The position numbers and the translations under genes were made by a program. 64,000 bases of DNA from Acidobacteriota bacterium. Lineage in GTDB: Bacteria > Acidobacteriota > Vicinamibacteria > Vicinamibacterales > CAVVIG01. Positions 10,890 through 19,224 of this stretch are shown piece after piece. The notes under the pieces are model-generated. The model had not been told where the DNA came from and did not search any database. It worked only from the letters and a program-made list of their open reading frames with translations. The first letter of the stretch is position 1. Each line of letters begins with the position of its first letter. The stretch spans positions 7,668-71,667 of the forward strand of contig JAFDVO010000023.1 in the NCBI GenBank assembly GCA_018268955.1, in the 5' to 3' direction.

Positions 10890-12674
10890 ATGGCATCTAC
10901 CCCCCTGGTCAGGCGAGTGGCCCTCGCGCTGACGCTGGCCTCGACCACCTGGCTTGCCGCACCGGCCACTGCGGCCCCTCATCGTGCCCGGCTCGGGTCC
11001 GATCTCGAGCGCCGGGTCACACGCGGCGATCAGGCAATTGACGTGATCGTCCACGGCAGCGAGGCGGAGGTCACCGCGCTCGCCCGCCGCTACAACCTGC
11101 GCGTGCGCCGGTTGCTCCGGAACGGCGCGGTGCTCGGCGTCACGGCCGGGCAGCTCGACGCCGTGGCGCAGGACCCCGCTGTTGACCACCTCGCCTCCGA
11201 CGCAGACGTCCACTCCAGCAGCGTCACCACCGAAGCCATTGGCGCCGACCAGGTGCTGGCCGGCCTTCCCGCGCTCCCCCCCATTTCGGGTGCGGGCATT
11301 GGCGTGGCGGTGATTGACTCGGGCATCGACACGCGGCATCCGGCGCTGCGCAACCGGGTTGTCTACACGAAGGACTACCTTGGTGGCGACGGCAGCGATG
11401 CCTACGGCCACGGCACCCACGTCGGCGCGCTCATCGCGGGGCGGGCGGGGCAGGCGGCGGACACGGCGGCCTACATGGGCGTGGCGCCGGCCGCACGGCT
11501 CATCAACCTCCGGGTGCTCGATGCGAACGGCGCCGGCCGGGCAAGCGACGTGATCGACGCCATCGACTGGGCCATCGAGAACCGGCAGGCCTTCAACATC
11601 CGCATCATCAACCTCTCCCTCGGCGCTCCCGTCGTCCAGTCGTACAAGGACGATCCGCTGTGCGAAGCGGTGGAACGGGCCGTGTCCGCCGGCCTCGTCG
11701 TGGTGGCCGCGGCGGGCAACTACGGGGTGACGAAGGATGGGGCGCTCATCTACGGCGGCATCACGGCGCCGGGGAACGACCCGGCGGCGCTCACGGTTGG
11801 CGCGCTGGACCTGCACGACACGTCCCTCCGGACTGACGACACCCTCGCGAAGTACTCCTCGAAAGGCCCCAGCCTCTACGACCTCGTGCTGAAGCCGGAC
11901 CTTGTGGCGCCGGGCAGCCGGCTGGTGTCCGCCGAAGCGGCCGGTTCCACGCTGGCGCTGCGCTACCCCGAGAAGCACGTGGCCGGGTCGGGCACTGCCG
12001 GCTACATGCAGCTTTCAGGCACGAGCATGGCGGCGGCGGTGGCGAGCGGGGCGGCGGCGCTGCTGCTCGACGAGCGACCGCGGCTGAACCCGAGCGACGT
12101 GAAGCTGGCGCTGCAGCTGACCAGCTCGCACGTAAACGGCGAAGGGTTCGCGACGGTGGGTGCGGGGAGCCTGAACTCCCTGGCGGCGGCGAAGTTCGTG
12201 GCGCACCCGCGGCGCGGGCTGCCGACGACCACCATTGGCGGGGCGAGCGTTCAGGCGGCGGGCGTGGCGTTCGTGACGAGCAGCCAGGTGCAGCCGCAGA
12301 CCATCGTGTGGGGCGGCTCGACGCTGCAGGGCGGGACGATCGTGTGGGGCGGCGCCGCGATGCGCGGCGCAACTATCGTGTGGGGCACGGCTGACACGAT
12401 CGTCTGGGGGGGTAATGCAGGCGACGCGTCAACGATCGTGTGGGGCGGCTCAACCACTCAAGGCTCCACCATTGTGTGGGGCGGCTCAGCGCTCTGGGGT
12501 AACACCATAGTGTGGGGTGAAGCCGCAACGATCGTTTGGGGAGAACAGACCGACTACACCACCATAGTCTGGGGCGGCTCGGTTCAGGGCAGCACTATCG
12601 TGTGGGGAGAAGCAGCACTGGGGAGCAGCACGATTGTTTGGGGCGAAGTGGACACCATTGTATGGGGTGGATGA
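10890..12674 (+). CDS. Secreted subtilisin-like (S8) protease with C-terminal TIVWG repeats
   Basis: A 594-residue protein. Residues 1-28 form a Sec signal peptide ending in APATAA. An inhibitor-like prodomain region follows (about 30-110). The S8 catalytic domain has D143 (VIDSGID), H177 (GHGTHV) and S379 (SGTSMA), with the oxyanion Asn in AAAGNYG. From residue 471 to the end the sequence is only spacers of 2-9 residues between twelve copies of TIVWG followed by G, E or T. The ATG at 10890 is chosen over an upstream in-frame start because it begins the signal peptide and has GGAG before it. The substrate is unknown. The tail could be a cell-surface anchor, an aggregation module or a source of released peptides. 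Confidence 0.93.
   Translation: MASTPLVRRVALALTLASTTWLAAPATAAPHRARLGSDLERRVTRGDQAIDVIVHGSEAEVTALARRYNLRVRRLLRNGAVLGVTAGQLDAVAQDPAVDHLASDADVHSSSVTTEAIGADQVLAGLPALPPISGAGIGVAVIDSGIDTRHPALRNRVVYTKDYLGGDGSDAYGHGTHVGALIAGRAGQAADTAAYMGVAPAARLINLRVLDANGAGRASDVIDAIDWAIENRQAFNIRIINLSLGAPVVQSYKDDPLCEAVERAVSAGLVVVAAAGNYGVTKDGALIYGGITAPGNDPAALTVGALDLHDTSLRTDDTLAKYSSKGPSLYDLVLKPDLVAPGSRLVSAEAAGSTLALRYPEKHVAGSGTAGYMQLSGTSMAAAVASGAAALLLDERPRLNPSDVKLALQLTSSHVNGEGFATVGAGSLNSLAAAKFVAHPRRGLPTTTIGGASVQAAGVAFVTSSQVQPQTIVWGGSTLQGGTIVWGGAAMRGATIVWGTADTIVWGGNAGDASTIVWGGSTTQGSTIVWGGSALWGNTIVWGEAATIVWGEQTDYTTIVWGGSVQGSTIVWGEAALGSSTIVWGEVDTIVWGG
12300..12671 (+). repeat. Twelve-copy TIVWG protein repeat
   Basis: Twelve TIVWG pentapeptides occur in 124 residues. 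The DNA encoding them is strongly diverged: all three Ile codons, all four Val codons and three of the four Thr codons are used, while the amino acids do not change. That pattern points to selection on the peptide rather than recent DNA duplication. GC content falls toward the 3' end. Confidence 0.9.
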
Positions 12675-12718
12675 GCCTCGCCAATCCGCGGATTCGCACA
12701 TCCTCGCGGGAGACAACC

Positions 12719-12748
12719 ATGGTCGCAGTAATCATCTGGGGCGATTGA
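12719..12748 (+). CDS. Nine-codon ORF MVAVIIWGD resembling the TIVWG repeat
   Basis: ATG to TGA, nine codons, in a different frame from the subtilase and 44 nt after its stop. It has a well-placed Shine-Dalgarno sequence, GGGAG (12708-12712), 6 nt from the ATG. Its core VIIWGD matches the TIVWGE/G unit of the protease tail. It could encode a short signalling peptide, be a leader peptide for the HD-GYP gene 36 nt downstream, or be a relic of a longer repeat array. Translation is not proven. Confidence 0.45.
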   Translation: MVAVIIWGD

Positions 12749-12753
12749 GCCGA

Positions 12754-12759
12754 TATACT
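12754..12759 (+). promoter_or_regulatory. Candidate -10 box for the HD-GYP gene
   Basis: TATACT lies 25 nt before the HD-GYP ATG. It is followed by a small hairpin CCGGAG-CTGA-CTCCGG (12775-12780 is its right arm) just before the start. The -35 box is not clear. Confidence 0.35.
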
Positions 12760-12784
12760 CCTCACCGGAGCTGACTCCGGAACA

Positions 12785-15058
12785 ATGGACAGCTTCTCTA
12801 AACTCAGACCGGTAGTCCAGGCCTACGTATCTGCGGTTGTCGCCGTAGGCGTACTGGTCCTCGGACTATCGGTCCATTCCCTGACGGTAGCTCCGATCGG
12901 ATCAGAGTGGCTGATCTTGGCCGGACTGACCGTCTTGACCGGCTCATTCTCAGTCAAGGTCCCGTCGATAAACGCCTACATCTCAGTCTCGGAGGCATTC
13001 GTCTTCGCCTCGGTCTTGCTGTTCGGTGCCGAAGCGGGCACTGTGACGGTCCTTCTGGAGTGTCTTGTAATTGTACTCTGGATGAAGCCGCAGGGGCGTC
13101 CGCTCTATCGAATGCTGTTCAACCTGGCGGCACCCGCTGTGTCCATCTGGCTGGCAGGCCACTGCTTCTACTTCCTCTCCGGCATACGTCCTTATAGCGA
13201 AGTATTCACACCGCTGCCCCAGCTCTTCGTGCCGCTGCTCGCCTTCACCGCGGCATACTTCCTGTTGAACAGCACGCTCGTGGCGGTCGCCGTCGGTCTG
13301 GAAACCCAGCGCTCGCCCACGCAGATCTGGTGGACGAACTTCGCCTGGCTGTCGGTGAACTACTTCAGCGGCGCTTCGCTGGCAGCCCTGATCGTCACGT
13401 ATACGCAGAAGCTCGAGTTCAGCACGCTCGCCGTCATCGTCCCGCTCCTTGTCGTCTCCTACCTGACGTTCCGCACGGCGATGGGGCGAGCAGAAGACAG
13501 CTACAACCACCTCTCCCAGTTGAACCGGTTGTACCTGTCGACGATTGAAACACTGGCGATGGCGATCGACGCGAAGGATCAGGTCACGCACGGTCACATC
13601 AGGCGTGTGCAGACCTACGCGGTTGGCCTCGCGAAGCACGTCGGGGTCACCGACGACAACCTTCTCAAGGCCATCGAAGCCGCCGCGCTTCTGCACGACA
13701 TGGGCAAGCTGGCAGTGCCGGAGCACATCCTCAACAAGCCGGGAAAACTCACGCCAGCAGAGTTCGAGAAGATGAAGCTGCATGCCGGTATCGGCGCAGA
13801 CATTCTGTCGGCGATCGACTTCCCCTATCCGGTCGTGCCGATTGTGCGGCATCATCACGAGAACTGGGACGGAACCGGCTATCCAGATGGCATCCGTGGT
13901 ACCGACATCCCAATCGGCGCTCGGATTCTCTCCGTAGTCGATTGCTTCGATGCGCTGACGTCTGATCGACCCTACCGCCCTCGGCTGTCCGACGATGATG
14001 CACTCGCCATCTTACGGGAGCGACGGGGTGTCATGTACGACCCGTTGGTTGTCGATACCTTCGTACGCGTGTATAAGACCATCGGCCCTGGTGAGCTTGA
14101 ACCGGCTGACGTTCACGCTGGTGCAATCCGAGACATCGCGAACGCTACTGCACCGGATTCCGCCGCCTTCGTCAGCGCGCATAGCTCACATCCGGCCAAC
14201 TTCGCAGATGTGGGCGAGCTGCTTCTAACTCAGGTTGCCGAGACGATCCCGTTCAAGCTCGGCATCGTGTTCCAATACGACAAGAACACCGATCAGCTCT
14301 CTGTTGGCGCGGCGAAGGGTGTAAACGCCAGTACGGTTCGAGACTTGCGGATTGCTCGTGGTGAGAAGCTCAGTGGGTGGGTCGCCGCAAATGGCCGTTC
14401 AATTGTTAATTCAGACCCCCAGCTTGATCTCCACACATGCGGCTTCAGCGCTGCCAACGGACTAGCTTTTACCCTCAGCGTTCCCGTCATCGACGGCAGC
14501 GACCTCGCTGCGGTTGTTTCGCTGTATGGAGATGAAGCGTTTTCCGAGGAACATCGTGAGCACCTTGAAAAGTCTGTTCACTCGCGACACGCTAATAGCA
14601 GCGTGACGTGTACCGGCGCGGGTGCAGTGGTTGACCTGCCGGACCACCGTGGCTCGCTCGAAGGCCCGGCACACGTATCTGCGGTGATCCGCGTGGAAGT
14701 CCTGAATTGGGACGAAGCAGGCCAGGTCGCAAACGGGAGACTCCTGGCGCAGCGGTTTGTCGAGCTCTGCGAAGAAATGAGGCGAGCACTTTCGGCCGCT
14801 GCACTTGTGGTGCGAACGAGAGACCACGAGCTCATTGCCCTCATGCCACGCGTGAATGCTCAAGAGCTCCGCCGCGCGTCGGTGGTGATCAGGCATATTG
14901 CTGCCGCTAGTCACATCGGCACACCTGAGGGTTTTCGCCTCGAGTTGGCCGTTGATACCTTTCTCGCCCCGGCCGACGCAGGAATCATCTGGGACATTCT
15001 GTCCACCGAAGGCTCCCACTTGCCTGCGGTCTTCGGCGCCTCTGCAAAGGTGCACTGA
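12785..15058 (+). CDS. Membrane HD-GYP domain signalling protein with GAF domain
   Basis: A 757-residue protein. Residues 15-235 hold about seven hydrophobic helices forming an integral membrane sensor (MASE-like; class not recognised). The HD-GYP domain has H304-D305 (LLHDMGK) and HHHENWDGTGYP (356-367), the signature of c-di-GMP phosphodiesterases. Residues 470-600 look like a GAF domain. The C-terminal 150 residues may be a degenerate GGDEF fold without the active-site motif. Likely activity: c-di-GMP hydrolysis at the inner membrane in response to an envelope signal. GC content is lower than in the flanking core genes. It sits between the TIVWG protease and the sigma-54 activator. Confidence 0.88.
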   Translation: MDSFSKLRPVVQAYVSAVVAVGVLVLGLSVHSLTVAPIGSEWLILAGLTVLTGSFSVKVPSINAYISVSEAFVFASVLLFGAEAGTVTVLLECLVIVLWMKPQGRPLYRMLFNLAAPAVSIWLAGHCFYFLSGIRPYSEVFTPLPQLFVPLLAFTAAYFLLNSTLVAVAVGLETQRSPTQIWWTNFAWLSVNYFSGASLAALIVTYTQKLEFSTLAVIVPLLVVSYLTFRTAMGRAEDSYNHLSQLNRLYLSTIETLAMAIDAKDQVTHGHIRRVQTYAVGLAKHVGVTDDNLLKAIEAAALLHDMGKLAVPEHILNKPGKLTPAEFEKMKLHAGIGADILSAIDFPYPVVPIVRHHHENWDGTGYPDGIRGTDIPIGARILSVVDCFDALTSDRPYRPRLSDDDALAILRERRGVMYDPLVVDTFVRVYKTIGPGELEPADVHAGAIRDIANATAPDSAAFVSAHSSHPANFADVGELLLTQVAETIPFKLGIVFQYDKNTDQLSVGAAKGVNASTVRDLRIARGEKLSGWVAANGRSIVNSDPQLDLHTCGFSAANGLAFTLSVPVIDGSDLAAVVSLYGDEAFSEEHREHLEKSVHSRHANSSVTCTGAGAVVDLPDHRGSLEGPAHVSAVIRVEVLNWDEAGQVANGRLLAQRFVELCEEMRRALSAAALVVRTRDHELIALMPRVNAQELRRASVVIRHIAAASHIGTPEGFRLELAVDTFLAPADAGIIWDILSTEGSHLPAVFGASAKVH

Positions 15059-15188
15059 ATCGGCGTACCGCTGTAAAACGAAGCACAGTCCCGTTCGCCT
15101 TCCTTTCGCGCGACTTGCACACATTCGGCAGCCGGGAAAGCCTTTCGCCTTCCGACCGCGACCTGACCCTGCCACAATCTCGGGCACC

Positions 15189-17879
15189 ATGGCTGAGACA
15201 GCACAGCTGGCCAACGTTACGGAGCTGTCAGCGGCTGGATTGTTTACCAAAGCCCTCCAGTCGCTGAATAGATTGCCTGACCTGCGCTCGAAAAATGCGC
15301 ACGGCGAGGTCCTACGGCTTGAATTGCTCGAGCGGACAGGTGACCTGGAGGCTGCCCGGACTCTGGGGATTAGGCTACTGAAGAGTCGGGGACTCTCGCC
15401 CACCCAGCGTAGTGCCTGCGAAATAGTGATGGGGTTAGTCTCATGGGATGTCGGCGATGTCGCCACCGCGGTCGCGTGCTTTGAGCGCGGAATGCGATGC
15501 GCCGAGGAAAGTGAGGACCTCCTACACCAGTGCTGGGCTGGTATACGCCTACTCGTCGCACGATCCAGCACCACGAGCGCTGACAGCGTTTCGAAGCTAC
15601 TGACCCAGGTCAGACATGACGTTGTGAGGCTTGGAGAACCCACTGTTCGCGCCGCCCTACACATCTTTCTTGGCGAGATCGAAGGAAAGAGGGGTTTGGC
15701 TTCTGTTTCTCTCCGACATACCGAACTCGGACTGACAATCCTAAAGCGGGCGCCCAATGTGTGGCTTGAAGCCGTAGCCGAAAACAATCTCATGGCGGCT
15801 GCAATAATGCGCCTGGATGTCGACTCAGCGCTTGAGCATGGAGAGAGAGCTCTGGCATTGGGGAACACGAGTGGGGCTCGTGCAATTACACGTGCCGCCG
15901 TGGGGAACTTGGGGTATGTAAGCTACCTAAGGGGTGAGCTGCTGCAATCTCGCGACCTCGTCATGCAGGCGCAGGCTCTCTCGCCTTCTGCCAGCGAGTC
16001 GATGAACGGGACGCTTGAGACGTTGGCACGAACCTACGTTGCCGCTGGTGAGTGGACAGAAGCGACTGCGATTTTGGAGAGACTCGAAGAGGCTTTCACA
16101 TCAGAGACAGACCGACTCCTGTACCCAAATCGCTATGCGATGCTAACAAAGGTCGACATTCTGATGCGCCGAGCCGACTGGGGCGCGGCTCACCGCGTGG
16201 CCAGAGAACTCGTCGAGATCTCGGAATTGGTAGGGGATCACAGTTTACGCATTATTGCCACTGCGAGGTACGCGGTAGCCGCATCATCGATCGGCGAGAA
16301 CACGAAGGCAAACGAGCTCCTCGACGAAGTCGGCAAGCTGCTGGTTGACAACTACTCGCCGCGCCACGTCGCGGAGTACGAATTCGCTCTCGCCAAGATT
16401 CTGGCTGAACAATCCCACGAAGCAAGCAGCCAATCTCACGAACTACGAGCAGCTCGGATCTACAAAGCCCTAAATTGCGTTTGGCAGGGGCCCCCGCACG
16501 AAACGGATGGCCCTGTTCCTTGTCTGGCTGGCGCCGGTATCCATGAAGCGGTTCACGAGATAGCCTCGCTCCTGCTCCATGCCGGAAGACCGGAATTGGT
16601 TGCAGTGGGGCTACTCAGGGTGGCCGAGACTGAGGGTTACGCGAAGTATGGCCGCGCGACTAAGGTCTCTAAGCACCATGAACGTCAATTGGGGGAGTTC
16701 GGTGGCCTCGAATCGAGTACGCCTCGGAGGTTCAGAGTCGGTGCTTCGGGAAGCGGCGAGTCTGTGACGCTCGAACTGAGTGAGCCCCTTTCGGCCGAAG
16801 ATCAGAGTTGCCTAAACAGCCTGAGCTTCATCTTGTCGGCAACTCAGGAATTGGCGCAGGCTCGCGCTCAACGTGAAGAGCGCATGACGCTGTGGCCCAT
16901 GGACGAGTTGCCGGCTGTCGATGATGAATCGATCGTGACCGGGCGCTTACGGGAGTTCATGCTCGCCGTCCGCAAGATAGCTGACGCCAAGGTTACGGTC
17001 CTTATCACCGGGGAGAGCGGCACCGGCAAGGAGGTCATTGCCCGGGCCTTGCACCGATACTCGCATCGGGCAACCAAGCCGTTTGTCGCACTGAACTGCA
17101 CGGCCGTCCCCCGTGACCTGATGGAAAGCCACCTGTTTGGCTTCCGCCGCGGGGCCTTCACTGGGGCGGACCGCGACAACCTCGGACTGTTCCGGTCGGC
17201 GAAGGACGGCACCATCTTCCTCGACGAAATTGGTGACCTTAATCTGGATCTGCAGCCGAAGCTGCTGCGCGTACTCGAGACGAGCCAGGTCAACCCGCTG
17301 GGCGATGCCGCAACGGTACCGGTCAACGTCCGCATCGTGGCAGCCACGAACGCCAATCTCAAACGGATGGTCGAACAAGGGCGATTTCGTGAGGACCTGT
17401 ACTACCGGCTCAACGTGTATCCAATTCAGATCCCGCCCTTGCGCGAGCGCAGAGAGGAAATCGCTCCGCTGGCTCAGTTCTTCGCAGGCAAGTGGTCCTA
17501 CGAGTTCAGGGGGAAACCCACGACGGTCTCACCGGAGCTGATGGCTCACCTCGAACTCCATCCGTGGCCCGGCAACATCCGGCAGTTGAGCAATGAGATC
17601 AACCGCATGGTGGCGCAGGCGGATTCAGGGGAGCCGCTCACCCTCAAGCACCTCACCCCAGAGATGAAGGAGCAGATCGAAGAGGTCCGCACAAAGGCCG
17701 ACGGCCAGGAGATCACGCTGCCGCTGACAGGCACGCTGCAGGACGCCGTCGACACACTCGAGCGCCAGATGATCGAGCTCGCCCTCAAGCTCCACAACGG
17801 CAAGCTCGAAGACGCCGCCAAGGCGCTCGGCCTCTCCCGCAAAGGGCTCTACCTCAAACGGCAGCGCCTCGGGCTCTGA
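15189..17879 (+). CDS. Sigma-54-dependent transcriptional activator with large helical-repeat sensor domain
   Basis: An 896-residue protein. Residues 1-530 are an all-helical, TPR-like region with many paired helices rather than a receiver domain. The AAA+ domain has Walker A GESGTGKE (K614), GAFTGA (655-660) for sigma-54 contact, FLDEIGDL as Walker B, and WPGNIRQL. The C-terminus is a Fis-type HTH (KLEDAAKALGLSRKGLYLKR). The start at 15189 is chosen because upstream codons lack coding character and overlap the spacer. With no phospho-acceptor receiver, activity is probably controlled by ligand or protein binding to the N-terminal repeats. A likely target is the -24/-12 element at 10731, but this is inference. 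Confidence 0.92.
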   Translation: MAETAQLANVTELSAAGLFTKALQSLNRLPDLRSKNAHGEVLRLELLERTGDLEAARTLGIRLLKSRGLSPTQRSACEIVMGLVSWDVGDVATAVACFERGMRCAEESEDLLHQCWAGIRLLVARSSTTSADSVSKLLTQVRHDVVRLGEPTVRAALHIFLGEIEGKRGLASVSLRHTELGLTILKRAPNVWLEAVAENNLMAAAIMRLDVDSALEHGERALALGNTSGARAITRAAVGNLGYVSYLRGELLQSRDLVMQAQALSPSASESMNGTLETLARTYVAAGEWTEATAILERLEEAFTSETDRLLYPNRYAMLTKVDILMRRADWGAAHRVARELVEISELVGDHSLRIIATARYAVAASSIGENTKANELLDEVGKLLVDNYSPRHVAEYEFALAKILAEQSHEASSQSHELRAARIYKALNCVWQGPPHETDGPVPCLAGAGIHEAVHEIASLLLHAGRPELVAVGLLRVAETEGYAKYGRATKVSKHHERQLGEFGGLESSTPRRFRVGASGSGESVTLELSEPLSAEDQSCLNSLSFILSATQELAQARAQREERMTLWPMDELPAVDDESIVTGRLREFMLAVRKIADAKVTVLITGESGTGKEVIARALHRYSHRATKPFVALNCTAVPRDLMESHLFGFRRGAFTGADRDNLGLFRSAKDGTIFLDEIGDLNLDLQPKLLRVLETSQVNPLGDAATVPVNVRIVAATNANLKRMVEQGRFREDLYYRLNVYPIQIPPLRERREEIAPLAQFFAGKWSYEFRGKPTTVSPELMAHLELHPWPGNIRQLSNEINRMVAQADSGEPLTLKHLTPEMKEQIEEVRTKADGQEITLPLTGTLQDAVDTLERQMIELALKLHNGKLEDAAKALGLSRKGLYLKRQRLGL

Positions 17880-18099
17880 GCCAGTCGGGCACTGCAGGCC
17901 CAAGGCGCTCGACGACCGCCGCCTGCCGCGCACGCGCCACCGACGCGGAGAGCACCCGCTGCGACCGGGGCTCCCCGCGCTCCGCCTCCAGACGGCCCGC
18001 TCGAATCCAGTAGTACACCGTCCGCCGGGACACCCCCAGCACCGCCGCTGCCTCGTCCACCCGCAGCGTCCGCTTCGCCAGCCATGCCGCTTGTGCCAT
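17854..18099 (-). CDS. Small excisionase-like helix-turn-helix protein
   Basis: An 81-residue protein. Residues 12-42 (LRVDEAAAVLGVSRRTVYYW) form a MerR/excisionase-type HTH followed by a basic wing (GRLEAERGEPRSQRVLS), as in HTH_17 proteins. Its last eight codons plus stop overlap the 3' end of the sigma-54 activator gene, read in the opposite direction. It is convergent with that gene and divergent from the methyltransferase. Probably a DNA-binding regulator; no recombinase or integrase partner is nearby. The ATG at 18099 is chosen because coding character begins there. Confidence 0.65.
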   Translation of the reverse strand: MAQAAWLAKRTLRVDEAAAVLGVSRRTVYYWIRAGRLEAERGEPRSQRVLSASVARARQAAVVERLGPAVPDWLRARGAAV

Positions 18100-18382
18100 G
18101 CGCCACGCAGGCGCACGCCACATTCCAGCCCGCAACGCACAAGTTCCCGAGGAAATCCACACGTCCGCCCCGCTCGGAGGGGCGCAACACGGGTAGTTGC
18201 TACACGCGTGGGGAGAGGCTGACCGTCGCCAGGCCGACCACGCGTTCGGGTCCGGTCCGCGCAACGTTCACTCAACAAGGCGTCAGCCCCCACGCGCAGA
18301 GCCGTCGCGCGGAAGGGCACGACCACCAGCCGGCAAACCGTGGCGCCCATCACCGGCGTCCGCAACTGGAGCGATCGCACGC

Positions 18383-19215
18383 ATGCCTGTACCAGACCCG
18401 CTACTCGAGGAACTTCGCCGCATCCTCGACGCGCGCGGCGGGGAGAAGTCGCCGCGGCTGGAAGCCTTCCTGGCCGGCCGCCTCTTCCCCCCCGGGACGT
18501 CCACGATGCCGCCGCCTGGGACGAGTGGCACCACACCCACCTCGAGGTGGGACCGACGGACCAGGCCTTCGCGGACATGATGGCGTCCAGCCCCAGGCTG
18601 CCGCGGCTGCTGGCCAGGCACGGGGCGCGCACGGTGCTCTGCGCCGGCAACGGCCTCTCAGCCGAGGCGCTCTCCCTCGCGTGCTTCGGCTTCGACGTCA
18701 CAGCCCTGGACCTCTCGTCCGTGCCGGCACGGCATATCGGACCCAAGGTCCGCGATCCCGATCACCCGGTCCACCGCATCCACCGCCTGCACATCAGCGA
18801 CGACGACGTGATCACGATCGGTGGCGACGGTCGAGTCGACCCGGCACTCTGCCGGATGCACCGGGGCGACGACGCTGTGCCGCAGGGCGGTGGGACCCTC
18901 GCGCTCGTCACCGGCGACCTGACCAACCCCGCCATCTCCCCCGGCCCCTTCCACGTCGTCATCGAGCGGCGCACGGTGCAATTGTTCCCGCCGGAGGAGC
19001 AGCCGTCGGCGCTGGACCGCCTCACGGCCCGGTTGGGGACGAAGGGTCTGATCGTGAGCCAGGAGCACCACGGTGGGTGGAAACCCGGACAACCGCGGAT
19101 ACATTTCGCGGAGAAAGCACTCCGCAATCAGGGCTTTGTGCTGCCGGGCGATGTGACAGACGATGAGCGGGACGCCGCCCCACGGCTGGCCGTCCTGATG
19201 TTCACATCGGGGTGA
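18383..19215 (+). pseudogene. SAM-dependent methyltransferase, frameshifted
   Basis: Two frames together make one class I methyltransferase. The first (18383 to about 18486) reads MPVPDPLLEELRRIL through AFLAGRLFP. The second (about 18494-19215) reads RDVHDAAAWDEWHH, then the SAM-binding LCAGNGLSAEAL with acidic ALDLS, and ends LAVLMFTSG. The break coincides with a run of seven C (18487-18493); one extra C would join them. It may be a sequencing error, a recent inactivating mutation or slippage. The rest is intact and resembles thiopurine-methyltransferase-like enzymes. It is followed 9 nt later by the DUF4062 gene, so the two are probably co-transcribed. Confidence 0.75.
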
Positions 19216-19224
19216 GGACCGCAG

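Noticed and set aside
14898-15188. Upstream in-frame extension of the sigma-54 activator
   Set aside because: The extension overlaps the HD-GYP gene, has no conserved character and would place the start far from the helical domain. The ATG at 15189 fits better.
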